A stretch of 64,000 nt of DNA from Nocardiopsis ganjiahuensis DSM 45031 (GTDB taxonomy: Bacteria > Actinomycetota > Actinomycetes > Streptosporangiales > Streptosporangiaceae): positions 186,001 to 250,000 of the forward strand of contig NZ_ANBA01000017.1 of NCBI RefSeq assembly GCF_000341085.1, in the 5' to 3' direction. The notes below the pieces were generated by a model. It made no database searches, was not told where the DNA came from, and was given only the letters and a program-made list of their open reading frames with translations. Below are positions 54,073 through 62,416 of this stretch, piece after piece; positions within the stretch are counted from its first letter, which is position 1, and the number at the start of each line of letters is the position of its first letter. Position numbers and translations under genes: made by a program.

Positions 54073-54852
54073 TTACCCCCCATGCGGCATGCGCCGCTCG
54101 TCGGTCTGTCCGCCCTGGGCCTGGCTGTCGGAGGCCTCGTCGATCATGTCGTCGAAGTCGCCGCTGCACACCTGCGGTTCGCCGGCGTCGCCGCCGCCCG
54201 CGGCGCTGACCAGGGCCAGCCGGAGCTTGGTGGAGAACTCCTCGGCGTAGGCCAGCTGGAGCGCGGCCTGCGGGTCGAGCCGGAAGGTCACCGGGACCAC
54301 GCCGGCCACCCCGCCGCCCTCCGACTCCTGGCTGCGCAGCTCCCCGATGTCGAGGACCTCCACCTCGGTGATGATCCGGGTCGCGCAGGCCTCACCGTGG
54401 TCGCGCGGCTGGAAGGTGCCGTAGATGTCCACGACCGAACCGCGCCGGACCTTGCCCGCCACACCGGTCTCGGCGTTGACCATGATGGCGATCTCCCGCT
54501 CGCCCGCGGTCAGGGTCGGCTGGGGCTGGACCATGCCGCGCTGCAGGATGGCGCCCTTCTCCAGGTGCGTGGAGGCCACGAGTTCCTGGCCCTCGGGGGT
54601 CTCGATCTCGTTCAGGTCGGAGATGAAGACCTCCGGGTCGAAGTACGCGACGGGCACGTCGACCGTGTTGAACGAGTCCCGGCCGAGCGGCTGGTAGGCC
54701 TCGACGTCCTCGTTCAGCTCCAGGACGGTGGCGAACTGCCCCAGCTGCTCCTGCTGACTGTTGATGTAGGTGAAGACGGAGGCGAACACGGCGACGGCGC
54801 CGATAGCGGCCACGACCATGAGCAGGACGCCGCGTCGCTGACGGGGGTTCAT
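54073..54852 (-). CDS. CpaB/RcpC-like SAF-domain protein
   Basis: A 259-aa protein with an N-terminal anchor (residues 9-30) and a SAF/CpaB domain: VPVAYFDPEVFISDLNEIETPEGQELVASTHLEKGAILQRGM, then the RcpC part with REIAIMVNAETGVAGKVRRGSVVDIYGTF. In Gram-negative Tad systems RcpC works with the secretin; in monoderms the role is unclear. ATG 54852; 62 nt after the first operon gene. Confidence 0.87.
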   Translation of the reverse strand: MNPRQRRGVLLMVVAAIGAVAVFASVFTYINSQQEQLGQFATVLELNEDVEAYQPLGRDSFNTVDVPVAYFDPEVFISDLNEIETPEGQELVASTHLEKGAILQRGMVQPQPTLTAGEREIAIMVNAETGVAGKVRRGSVVDIYGTFQPRDHGEACATRIITEVEVLDIGELRSQESEGGGVAGVVPVTFRLDPQAALQLAYAEEFSTKLRLALVSAAGGGDAGEPQVCSGDFDDMIDEASDSQAQGGQTDERRMPHGG

Positions 54853-54914
54853 AGGGGTGGTTTCCGTTCCGGTGTCGTCGTGGGCCGCCTACCCGTGGGG
54901 CGGAGCGGTCGGCC

Positions 54915-56198
54915 CTAGCGGGAGTAGGTTCTCGGGGATTCCGGCTGCGGTGCGCGGTCCTGGAACGCCGGCCCCTCCGGCCGGTCGGAGGGGCCGGGCG
55001 GGCGGTGGCCCGGCCCGGGGGAGGGCGGCCGGTTGCCGGGGCCGGGTGCCCCGTGGAAGGCGGGGTTGCCGTTCGGGGACGGCGGCCCCGAGGACTGGGG
55101 TTCGGGGATCTGCGGGCCGGTGGCCTGAGGTCGGGGTGCAGGGGAGCGGGGCGCCTCCGGGGCGGTGGCCTGAGGCCGGGGTGCCTGGGGCTGGGCTGCA
55201 GGGGAGTGGGGCGCCTGCGGGCCGGTGGCCTGAGGCCGGGGTGCCTGGGGCTGTGGTGCCGGGGAGCGGGGCGCCTGAGGCCGGGGCCCCGGCGGAGGTC
55301 CGCCGCCCGGTGGGGCGGCAGCGGTGTGGTGGGCCCGGGTGAGGCTGCCGGTGGAGTTGCCCGCGCAGAACGGGCAGGGTTTGGCGGACATGGGCTCACC
55401 GCACCAGGAGCACGCCGCGGCCCGGATGGAGCCGGCGGCGTAGGCGAGGGCCTGTGGGTGGGCGCTCAGCGCCACGAACTCCACGTACTTGCCGGTGCCC
55501 CAGTAGGTCGCGCCGAGGGGTTGGGCGGGCAGGGTTCTGGTGGCCACCGGCTGGATGGCACGCGGCAGGTTCTCGTCGAACACCTTGGTGATGCTCGGGT
55601 CCGGGGTGGAGCACAGCAGCTGTACCGGCTGCACGGGCCGGAAGGGCAGCGCGTCGGCGACCTCGGACGGGCGAAGACGTCCCACCTGGGCGTTGGGGGC
55701 GCAGTAGGCGAGGAAGGACACCGAGGGCGCGTACGAACCCATGTGCTGGCGCAGGCTCGTGGGAAGGGTGGACAGGCCGGACACCGTGCGCAGCCAGGCC
55801 CCGGCCAGCAGGTGCTTGGGCAGTTCGTCGCTGAGCGCGGCCACCATCCCCGGCGGCAGGTAGGGGGCGAGGTAGGCGAGTTGGTCGGCGATGAGGGAGA
55901 GGGCCAGGGGGGAGAGGTCGACGCCGATCCCGGCGATGTGGTCGGTGCGCAGGGCACCCCGGGCGAAGTTGACCGCTCGCTCGGCGTCCGAGGCCTGCCA
56001 GGCCGGATAGAGCGCCACGACCTTGCGACCCGCCCGCGCCTCCTCCTTGGCGAAGGCGACGAAGGCGGCGCTGCGTCCGCCGACACCGTCACCTCGCAGG
56101 GCGAACCGTTGCGCTCCGGCCTCGCCCACATGGCCCGTGCTGGGGATATCCGCCAACAGGGCTACGGTCGTCGCCGACCGAGGTAGGGCATTGGACAC
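54915..56198 (-). CDS. Tad-operon protein with zinc ribbon and proline-rich repeats
   Basis: A 427-aa protein, first gene of the Tad operon. The N-terminal 285 residues (AGAQRFALRGDGVGGRSAAFVAFAKEEARAGRKVVALYP; FLAYCAPNAQVGRL) are not recognised. A zinc-ribbon-like CSWC-CPFC pair sits near residue 270-285, and the last 140 residues are Pro/Gln/Ala-rich with repeats of the RPQATGPQAP type. GTG 56198 was chosen because GGAGC lies 7 nt upstream; the frame stays open beyond. Same position in the operon suggests a role in pilus biogenesis, not shown. Confidence 0.65.
   Translation of the reverse strand: MSNALPRSATTVALLADIPSTGHVGEAGAQRFALRGDGVGGRSAAFVAFAKEEARAGRKVVALYPAWQASDAERAVNFARGALRTDHIAGIGVDLSPLALSLIADQLAYLAPYLPPGMVAALSDELPKHLLAGAWLRTVSGLSTLPTSLRQHMGSYAPSVSFLAYCAPNAQVGRLRPSEVADALPFRPVQPVQLLCSTPDPSITKVFDENLPRAIQPVATRTLPAQPLGATYWGTGKYVEFVALSAHPQALAYAAGSIRAAACSWCGEPMSAKPCPFCAGNSTGSLTRAHHTAAAPPGGGPPPGPRPQAPRSPAPQPQAPRPQATGPQAPHSPAAQPQAPRPQATAPEAPRSPAPRPQATGPQIPEPQSSGPPSPNGNPAFHGAPGPGNRPPSPGPGHRPPGPSDRPEGPAFQDRAPQPESPRTYSR
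55100..55290. repeat. imperfect repeats encoding the proline-rich tail
   Basis: About 60-bp imperfect repeats (units of GGCGCCTGCGGGCCGGTGG and GCCTGAGGCCGGGGTGCCTG type) encode PRPQAT-GPQAP-SPA blocks in the 3' part of the Tad-operon zinc-ribbon gene. Copy number is likely variable. Confidence 0.7.
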
Positions 56199-56957
56199 TG
56201 GGAAAGCTCCATCGGTTCTACGCACTCGGACGATTTCGGATGCTGCAGAGGCGTCCCGCGCCTCAGGTGCCACTCGGACGCATCGTAACGAATGGGCGCG
56301 GTACAGCGGGAGACCTGGTATTCACCACCTTGGGACTCGGGTGAGGCCATGTGGTGTCTTTTCGTCAACGGGGCCGAGGTGACCGGGTTGGCGGGGCCGG
56401 GGCCGCGGTGCTGGCTGAGGGGGCGGGTTCCTCCGGGTGCGTCCGGCGTACCTGAAGGAGGGACGGGCGGTCGGTGGCCGCATGTGGCCACCCGGTCTTG
56501 GGTTTTATGTACTAAAAACCCTTTTTGTTCTTTGGATACCGATTTTGAGTGGCGTAGGCGGCGGGCCGAGGAGGAGGCGGTACGGACGGGGAGAGGGGCA
56601 CAGGGCCGCAGGGGCGGTAGTCGAAGGCGCAGATGGAGAAAGGGACGTCGTCCATCCCAGGATGCCCCTCCGGGTCCGCTACCACCAGGGCCACCGGTCC
56701 TCCCTGTGGACAACTCGGCGTGGAACTGTCCCCAGGGGCACGAACGGCGTCACCTGCGTCTCGTGAGTCCCACCAGCCCCTCGACCCCGGTCAGTGGGGT
56801 GGTCGGCCACGGGATCGGCTTCCCGGTTCGGAGCGGGGAGGGGCGGAGGTGTCGTGTGTGTCTCGTTGGGGGTTGGCTTCCCCGGCAGCGGGAACTATGT
56901 AAGGGGACTTCGCGTCATATCTTGAGAAGTCACGCGCCCCCTGAGGAGACGAACACG
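56199..56957. other. 759-nt intergenic region, promoter of the Tad operon
   Basis: Divergent region between the Tad operon and ykvA-like gene. No gene seen. The stretch 56505-56555 is clearly AT-rich (TTTATGTACTAAAAACC) and may hold promoters. Open frames here are composition-driven. Confidence 0.5.
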
Positions 56958-57494
56958 ATGCGCAAGGCAAACCGGGCCGCTGCCGGTGCGGCCGCTTGGC
57001 AGGTCATCCAGAACACCGACAGCAAGGTCTCGCTGTGGGAGCGCGCCCGCTCGATCCCGCGCATGCTCGGCGCGAAGTTGCGCGGCCGCTACCCCGAACT
57101 CGGCGGCGGCAAGCTCTTCATGATGCTGGTGCTGGTCGGCTACATCATCTCTCCGATCGACTTCGTGCCCGAGCTGATCTTCTCGGTGTTCGGCCTGGTC
57201 GACGACGTCGCCGTCGCCGTGTGGCTGACCACCATGGCACTGGGTGAGAGCGAGCGCTTCGTCGTCTGGGAGCGCCAGAACCAGGCCCAGGAGGCTTTCG
57301 GCCGCGCCAACCAGCAGGGGCAGCACGGCCAGTACGCTCAGGCCGGCCAGGGCCAGCACCCCGGACAGGGGGCTGACCAGGGGCAGTACACCCAGGCCGA
57401 CCAGCAGGGTCGGTACCCCGGCCACGGTCAGGCCGGCCCGCAGGGACAGCACCCGGGGCAGGAGCAGACGGCACCCCGGAAGCAGAAGCGCTGA
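56958..57494 (+). CDS. YkvA/DUF1232-family membrane protein
   Basis: A 178-aa protein with the DUF1232 core (about residues 50-95): KLFMMLVLVGYIISPIDFVPELIFSVFGLVDDVAVAVW, carrying the SPIDxxPxxxxxxGxxDD hallmark. The last 75 residues are Gln/Gly/His-rich repeats (QQGQHGQYAQAGQGQHPG). Role unknown in the family. ATG 56958 has GAGGAG about 9 nt upstream. Followed by a strong hairpin. Confidence 0.88.
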   Translation: MRKANRAAAGAAAWQVIQNTDSKVSLWERARSIPRMLGAKLRGRYPELGGGKLFMMLVLVGYIISPIDFVPELIFSVFGLVDDVAVAVWLTTMALGESERFVVWERQNQAQEAFGRANQQGQHGQYAQAGQGQHPGQGADQGQYTQADQQGRYPGHGQAGPQGQHPGQEQTAPRKQKR

Positions 57495-57543
57495 CCGGTG
57501 CTGCTGGGCGCCTGACGCCGCGCCGGGTCCGACGCACCCGCAG

Positions 57544-57570
57544 AGCCCGAGGGAACGGTTCCCTCGGGCT
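57544..57570. terminator. hairpin terminator
   Basis: AGCCCGAGGGA (57544-57554) pairs with TCCCTCGGGCT (57560-57570) around a 5-nt loop and is followed by CCTTC, 50 nt after the YkvA-like gene. Confidence 0.88.
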
Positions 57571-57741
57571 CCTTCATGCGCACGTCGGGATCCGGCAGGG
57601 GACCTGGAACCCTCCGGAGGCCTCGGCGCACCCCACGCTCCTCGGGCGCGGTCATGCGCGCGGGGTGGTTGGAGGCGGAGGGGCGCGGGACCCTAGGGTG
57701 AAAGCCACTTCACGCTAGATACATGTCCTCGAAGGAACATC

Positions 57742-58893
57742 ATGGACACATCCCCCAACGTGCCCGATCACCCCCAGGAGCCTCAGAGCTACCAGGGCTT
57801 CCAGGCCACCTCCGAAGCTCCGAAACCCCGTCGCAGCCGTACACCGCTGATCGCCGGGGCCGCCGTGCTCGCGGTCGTGCTGCTCGGCGGGGTCCTCCAC
57901 CGGACGCTCCCCGGCCTCGTCGGAGAACCCGAACCGGAGCCCGTGGCGGTGGAGGAGGCCCTGGCCGCCTACGCGGGCGAGTACCTCCTCGGGGAACCCG
58001 CCTGGCACCTGGACACCTCGAGACTGGCCCAGGAGGTCGCCGAGGCGTGGACCGAGCACGTCGACGACGTCGGGTTCTCGGAGCAGGTCGCCCACGACGA
58101 TTTCGACGCGGGCATCGAGTTCCTCGCTCTGGAGGAGCGGATCGAGGCGCCCAAGAACGGTGCGGACTACCGCAACGACGTGGTCCTGACGCACAACACC
58201 TGGTACGCCCAGCTCCGGGACGGAAGCCTCGCCTCCGACGGCGACCCGGTCCAGAACCCCGAGGACATCAAGGTCCTGGGCAACGTCGAGCCCTGGACCA
58301 TCCAGTACGTGGTCAAGGCGGACTCGGACATCCACACCCTGGAGGACCTGGCGGGGGCCAGGATGGTCTTCCCCTGGGCGGACACCGAGGGCCTCGAACA
58401 GAGCGCCCTGGTCCTGCTCGCCGCGGGGGTGGACCCGCTCTCCGTGGAGGTCCTCACCGAGGAGTGGCTCTCGAGGGACGCCTTCGTCGACGGGTCGGCC
58501 GACGTCCTCCTCCAGTGGGACCAGGTCAGCAACGCGGAGCTCGACCACCACGAGCGGCAGGGGTCCGAGGTCCGGGTCCTGGAGATCCCCGAAGAGGTCG
58601 GCGAGACGCTCGGCCTGATCGACCCCTCCTACACGAACCTGACCGTCGAGGCGGGAACCCTGCCCAACCAGGACGAGGACATCAACCTCGTGGCGACCTG
58701 GGAGACCCTCTACGCACACGCCGACCTGGACGACGAACTGGTCCAGGAACTGGTCCGGGTCGTGTACGAGGACCTCGGGGAGCACACGCGCTACGCGGAC
58801 GTCACACCGGTGGAGTCGGCTCTGGCCGGTGTCGATCCCGACGACGTCCACCCCGGTGCGGCGCGCTATCTCCGGGAGCAGGGAGTGCTCTGA
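57742..58893 (+). CDS. TAXI-family TRAP-type solute-binding protein
   Basis: A 383-aa extracytoplasmic binding protein. Residues 1-35 are a cytosolic tail, followed by a transmembrane anchor (36-54) instead of a lipobox. The TAXI domain runs from about 85: DVVLTHNTWYAQLRDG; VEPWTIQYVVKADSDIHTLEDLAGARMVFPW; SADVLLQWDQVSN; and the closing HPGAARYLREQG. No TRAP membrane subunits lie beside it, so it may serve a distant transporter or act as a sensor. ATG 57742 has GAAGGAA 4-5 nt upstream. Confidence 0.8.
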   Translation: MDTSPNVPDHPQEPQSYQGFQATSEAPKPRRSRTPLIAGAAVLAVVLLGGVLHRTLPGLVGEPEPEPVAVEEALAAYAGEYLLGEPAWHLDTSRLAQEVAEAWTEHVDDVGFSEQVAHDDFDAGIEFLALEERIEAPKNGADYRNDVVLTHNTWYAQLRDGSLASDGDPVQNPEDIKVLGNVEPWTIQYVVKADSDIHTLEDLAGARMVFPWADTEGLEQSALVLLAAGVDPLSVEVLTEEWLSRDAFVDGSADVLLQWDQVSNAELDHHERQGSEVRVLEIPEEVGETLGLIDPSYTNLTVEAGTLPNQDEDINLVATWETLYAHADLDDELVQELVRVVYEDLGEHTRYADVTPVESALAGVDPDDVHPGAARYLREQGVL

Positions 58894-58997
58894 CCCGAGC
58901 CCGAGTCCGGGGCCGGTGGAGCGGTGCGCTGGGCCCAGGGCTTTCGGCCCGGACTCCGGGGCCGGGGTCCGGCTCCCGGCCACTGCGACGAGACCGC

Positions 58998-59031
58998 GAC
59001 GCGGGGCCCGCCGTACGACGGGCCCCGCGTC
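58998..59031. terminator. bidirectional hairpin terminator
   Basis: A 13-bp perfect inverted repeat (58998-59010 with 59019-59031, 8-nt loop) separates the convergent TAXI gene and the 60-aa gene, overlapping the last two bases of the latter's stop. Confidence 0.85.
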
Positions 59032-59212
59032 AGGCGGCGAGACCGAGAACGGAGCGCAGGGTGGTCCGGACGCTCCCGGAGCGCCGGCCCCGCTGGTCGC
59101 GGCCGTCCCTGCGATGCTGACGGGCCTTGTGGGCGAGCCTGGCCTCATGGGCGGCCAGCTCGGCCTCGGCCCGGTACATGTCGGCGGCCTGGGCGGTGAA
59201 GTCGGGGTGCAT
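59030..59212 (-). CDS. 60-aa helical basic protein
   Basis: A short protein with an amphipathic helix (QAADMYRAEAELAAHEARLAHKARQH) and an Arg-rich end. ATG 59212 has GGAG about 8 nt upstream. Small proteins of this pattern are frequent in Actinobacteria and unnamed. Its upstream region holds ACGCCTTA repeats. Confidence 0.6.
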   Translation of the reverse strand: MHPDFTAQAADMYRAEAELAAHEARLAHKARQHRRDGRDQRGRRSGSVRTTLRSVLGLAA

Positions 59213-59342
59213 GTCCTGCTCCTCTGGTGTCTGGCCCTGTCCGGGCCGGGGCGCCGGGATCGGTTCTCCCGGCTGACTACAGACTCGCGCTAAGGCACGG
59301 GGCCGCGCATCGGGAAAGAACACCAGAACCGGGCCGGTCCGG

Positions 59343-59400
59343 ACGCCTTAGACGGACGCCTTCCGCAGCCGAACGCCTAAGGCGCCCCGCCGACGCCTTA
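59343..59400. repeat. cluster of ACGCCTTA-type octamers
   Basis: Copies at 59343-59350 and 59393-59400 are exact, 59356-59362 lacks the last base, and 59373-59384 reads ACGCCTAAGGCG, an 11-bp palindrome CGCCTAAGGCG. They lie upstream of the 60-aa gene (minus) and just past the GNAT stop. Possible multi-site operator. Confidence 0.55.
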
Positions 59401-59438
59401 GGGAGGAGCCACCGGTCCGTTCCGGCCCGGGAGCCGGA

Positions 59439-60002
59439 TCAGGCGGCGTGGGCGGAGGCCTCCCACTCGCGGGCGAGCATGGCGTAGTGCAGCTCGTCGC
59501 CCCAGCGGCCCTTGAAGATCTCCGCCTCCACGAAGTGCGCCTCCTTGCGCAGGCCCAGGCGTTCCATGAGCTTGGCCGAGGAGGTGTTGAGGGCGTCGCA
59601 GCGACCGTGGATCCGGTGCAGGCCCAGCTGCTCGAAGCCCAGCCGGAGCATCTCCACGGCCGCCTCGGCGGCGTACCCCTTGCCCTGGTAGCCCGGGTGG
59701 AACACGAAACCGAACTCGCCCTGCCGGTGCTCCTCGTGGACCCAGCCGAGCAGGACGTAACCGATCACCTTGCCGTCCAGGTCGACGGCGAGGACCAGGG
59801 TGTCGCCGCCCTCGCGCAGGGCGAACTGCTTTCGGCGCTCGGCCAGGGCCGCGGCGTTGTCCTCGCGGCTGCGGGGCTCGTTGAACAGGAAGCGCGCCAC
59901 CTCGGGGAGCGACTCGAACTCCCACATGTCGTCCTCGTCCCCCTCCGTGAACGGGCGCAGGGAGAGGCGGGCGGTGCGGATGGGTTCGCGGATCTCGATC
60001 AA
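59439..60002 (-). CDS. GNAT-family N-acetyltransferase (RimJ/RimL type)
   Basis: A 187-aa acetyl-CoA-dependent transferase: start IREPIRTARLSLRPFTEGDEDDMW, central beta-4 strand GEFGFVFHPGYQGKGYAAEAA with the R/Q-x-x-G-x-G/A pyrophosphate loop (YQGKGYA), and RCDALNTSSAKLMERLGLRKEAHF. Close to RimJ-like enzymes acting on protein N-termini or small amines; substrate unknown. TTG 60002 was chosen because GGAGA lies 6-7 nt upstream and the domain starts there. Confidence 0.88.
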   Translation of the reverse strand: MIEIREPIRTARLSLRPFTEGDEDDMWEFESLPEVARFLFNEPRSREDNAAALAERRKQFALREGGDTLVLAVDLDGKVIGYVLLGWVHEEHRQGEFGFVFHPGYQGKGYAAEAAVEMLRLGFEQLGLHRIHGRCDALNTSSAKLMERLGLRKEAHFVEAEIFKGRWGDELHYAMLAREWEASAHAA

Positions 60003-60098
60003 CGGCTGTCTCCAGGTAGGGCGTGCTCTCGCACTACACCTTGACCGGACATTCGGGTGCACACAACCGAATTTCGGGCGGGTCGGGGTTCTGAGGGC

Positions 60099-61475
60099 TC
60101 AGGATCCCAGCGCTGACCGGGCCGCGCGAAGCCGGTCCGCGTCCGAACCCCCACCCGTGCCGCCCGCGGCCTCGTCGGCCCACGTGAGCAGTCGGCGAAG
60201 GTGGGGGCCGGTCTGTCCGCCGGTGACGGGCGCTTCCCCCAGGACCATCTCGCCGCCGGTGCCGTCGACGGTGACGAGCGTGCCCTCGGGAACGAGCTGG
60301 CCGCCCACCCGGATCGAGTCGGGGCCCACGGTCAGCTCCGCCACCCCCACCACCGCCGGGGTGTTCATGGACCTGGCGACCACGGCCGCGTGGCTGGCCG
60401 GCCCTCCTCTGGCGGTGACGATCCCGGCCGCGACGGCCAGACCGCGCATGTCCAGCGGGGAGGTCTCCGGGCGCACCAGGACCACCGGCCCCTCGGCGGC
60501 CATCAGGACCGCCCGGTCGGGGGTGGTCGCCACCCTGCCGACCGCCACCCCGGGGCAGGCGCCCAGGCCGCGGGCGAGCGGGAGCCCGCCCTCGCCCAGG
60601 ACCACACGGGGTGTTCGCACGTGCTGGAGGTGGTGCGGGGACACCCGCCGCAGGGCCTCGGCGCGGCCGATCACACCGGCGTCGGCGAGGTCGACCGCCG
60701 TGCGCACCGCGGCACCGCCGACCAGCCGGGCGGGGCGGACCTGGAGCAGCCACAACCGCCCGGACTCGTAGGTGAACTCGACGTAGCAGGCGTCGCGGTA
60801 GTGGGCCTCGACCCGGTTCAGGGCGGCTTCCAGGTCCGCCCACACGGAGGGTTCCCGGTCGGCGAGGTCCCGGAGGGGGCGTGTGAGGGCCGAACCGGAG
60901 ACCACGGCGTCGCCCTGCCGACCGAACAGCGCCTCACCGAAGGGCATGTGTTCGCCGGTGTTGGGGTCGTGGGTGAACGCGACCCCGCTGCCGCTGCGGG
61001 CGTCCCGGTCCCCGTGCACCATGGCCTGCACGGTCACCGCGGTGCCGAGGTCGTCGGGGATGCCGTTCAGGGCGCGGTAGGTCCTGGCGCGCGGGGTGTC
61101 CCAGGAGGAGAACACGTCGGTGACAGCGCGTTCCAGTTCTTCTCCCGGCCGGTCGTGGTTGAGGACCGTGGTCATCATGCCGGGCATGGAGACACCGGCC
61201 CCGGAGCGCACGGACACGGTGAGAGGGGCACGGGGGTCGCCGAACCTGCGGCCGGTCTCGGCTTCCAGGGCGGAGACCGAGGCGGCGATCTCCTCGCGGA
61301 GGCCGTCGGGGAAGCGGCCCCCGTGCCGGAAGGCGCGGCAGGCCTCGGTGGTGATGACGAACCCGGCGGGCACGGGCAGGCCCAGGCGCTTCAGGGTGAG
61401 GAGCCCGTGCGCCTTGCCGCCCAGCAGGTCCGGGCCCTCCTGGACCTGCGCCGAGAGGGGGTGGGTCCACTTCAT
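60099..61475 (-). CDS. pyruvate phosphate dikinase-like protein lacking the PEP/pyruvate domain
   Basis: A 458-aa protein made of the PPDK N-terminal ATP-grasp region (LLGGKAHGLLTLKRLGLPVPAGFVITTEACRAF; SVRSGAGVSMPGMMTTVLN; QAMVHGDRDARSGSGVAFTHDPNTGE; YVEFTYESGRLWLLQVR) and the phosphohistidine swivel domain (RGGPASHAAVVARSMNTPAVVG, His near residue 363). Full PPDK has about 870 residues and ends in a PEP-binding TIM barrel; that is absent here and the gene stops cleanly. It may phosphorylate its own His from ATP and pass the phosphate to a partner. ATG 61475 has GAGAGGTGA upstream. Operon with the regulator upstream. Confidence 0.82.
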   Translation of the reverse strand: MKWTHPLSAQVQEGPDLLGGKAHGLLTLKRLGLPVPAGFVITTEACRAFRHGGRFPDGLREEIAASVSALEAETGRRFGDPRAPLTVSVRSGAGVSMPGMMTTVLNHDRPGEELERAVTDVFSSWDTPRARTYRALNGIPDDLGTAVTVQAMVHGDRDARSGSGVAFTHDPNTGEHMPFGEALFGRQGDAVVSGSALTRPLRDLADREPSVWADLEAALNRVEAHYRDACYVEFTYESGRLWLLQVRPARLVGGAAVRTAVDLADAGVIGRAEALRRVSPHHLQHVRTPRVVLGEGGLPLARGLGACPGVAVGRVATTPDRAVLMAAEGPVVLVRPETSPLDMRGLAVAAGIVTARGGPASHAAVVARSMNTPAVVGVAELTVGPDSIRVGGQLVPEGTLVTVDGTGGEMVLGEAPVTGGQTGPHLRRLLTWADEAAGGTGGGSDADRLRAARSALGS

Positions 61476-61506
61476 CGCGTCACCTCTCGGGTGGTCGGGT
61501 GGTCCG

Positions 61507-62139
61507 TCAGTACCGGGGGACGCCGAGGGTGGCCAGCAGGTCCTCGTGGAGCTGGGCCCACACCGCGTGGTAGGAGGAGGTGCCGTCCGCGACCTCCTCC
61601 AACGCCCCGGACCGGGCGCGGCCGAGTGCGCCGGAGAGCCGGACGCGGTACCGGCGGAAGCGGACCAGGTTCGCGGACAGGTCGGCGCAGACGGCCTCGA
61701 GGCGCTGGTCGAGGTCGGTGAACAGGTCCAGGACACGGGCGTCGTAACCGGGGTCGGTGTGGTCGTTCAGGGTCCGGACCCCGTCCACGGGCCGCAGCTG
61801 CCAGGCCGTGCACAGGTCGAGCAGTTCCGGGTTGAGCTCCATGAACCCCTCGTGGGCGCGCTCCGCCGTCGGCCGGGTTCCGGTGGCGTCCAGTTCGGCG
61901 GCGATCCGCTCGGCACCCGCCCCGCGTCCGGCTTCGGACAGCCCCCAGCCCTCGAACTCGCCCGGGGTGCGTGTGACGAGGCCGTCGACGGCGAGGTCGA
62001 TCAGCTCGGACTCGACGTCCTCGGCGGTCAGCCCGGTCACCTCGGCCAGGCGTGCGGGCCCGGAGAACCCGGCGCAGCGCAGTGCGTGCAGGACCAGCAG
62101 GTCGGCGCTGGTGGTGTGCGGTGTGGCGGCTGACGTCAT
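61507..62139 (-). CDS. winged-helix regulatory protein paired with the PPDK-like gene
   Basis: A 210-aa protein. Residues 10-75 look like a MarR/PadR-type winged helix (LLVLHALRCAGFSGPARLAEVTGLTAEDVESELIDLAVDGLVT); the remaining helical part (NPELLDLCTAWQLRPVDGVRTLNDH; DLDQRLEAVCADLSANLVRF) has no match known to me but recurs with PPDK-like genes in Actinobacteria as far as I recall. ATG 62139 has GGAAGGGG 4 nt upstream. It ends 31 nt before the PPDK-like start, so the two are co-transcribed. Confidence 0.65.
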   Translation of the reverse strand: MTSAATPHTTSADLLVLHALRCAGFSGPARLAEVTGLTAEDVESELIDLAVDGLVTRTPGEFEGWGLSEAGRGAGAERIAAELDATGTRPTAERAHEGFMELNPELLDLCTAWQLRPVDGVRTLNDHTDPGYDARVLDLFTDLDQRLEAVCADLSANLVRFRRYRVRLSGALGRARSGALEEVADGTSSYHAVWAQLHEDLLATLGVPRY

Positions 62140-62416
62140 GGGTCCCCTTCCCGAGCTCCGGTTTCAAGATACTAGTAACATCTGGATGCTAAGGACATCT
62201 GAGTGGCGGTCGGCTTTCCGGTCGAGGACCACCGCCCGGCAGGGGATCTGTGCGGGCCGGCGGCGCGAGGCCGCTGTGGCAGCGCTCCCGCTCTCACGCC
62301 CCCTGGCCGCCGGGGGAAACGACCGGTGTCCCGGTGGAGGCCGTTTCCCCTTCGCCTCCGGAGGCCTGCGGGTCCCCTTCCTCTGCGCGGGCCGTCCGTC
62401 GCACCCCGCTCGGCGG

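Noticed and set aside
56437-56766. 109-codon frame before ykvA-like gene
   Set aside because: Runs through the AT-rich promoter-like stretch and has no family resemblance.
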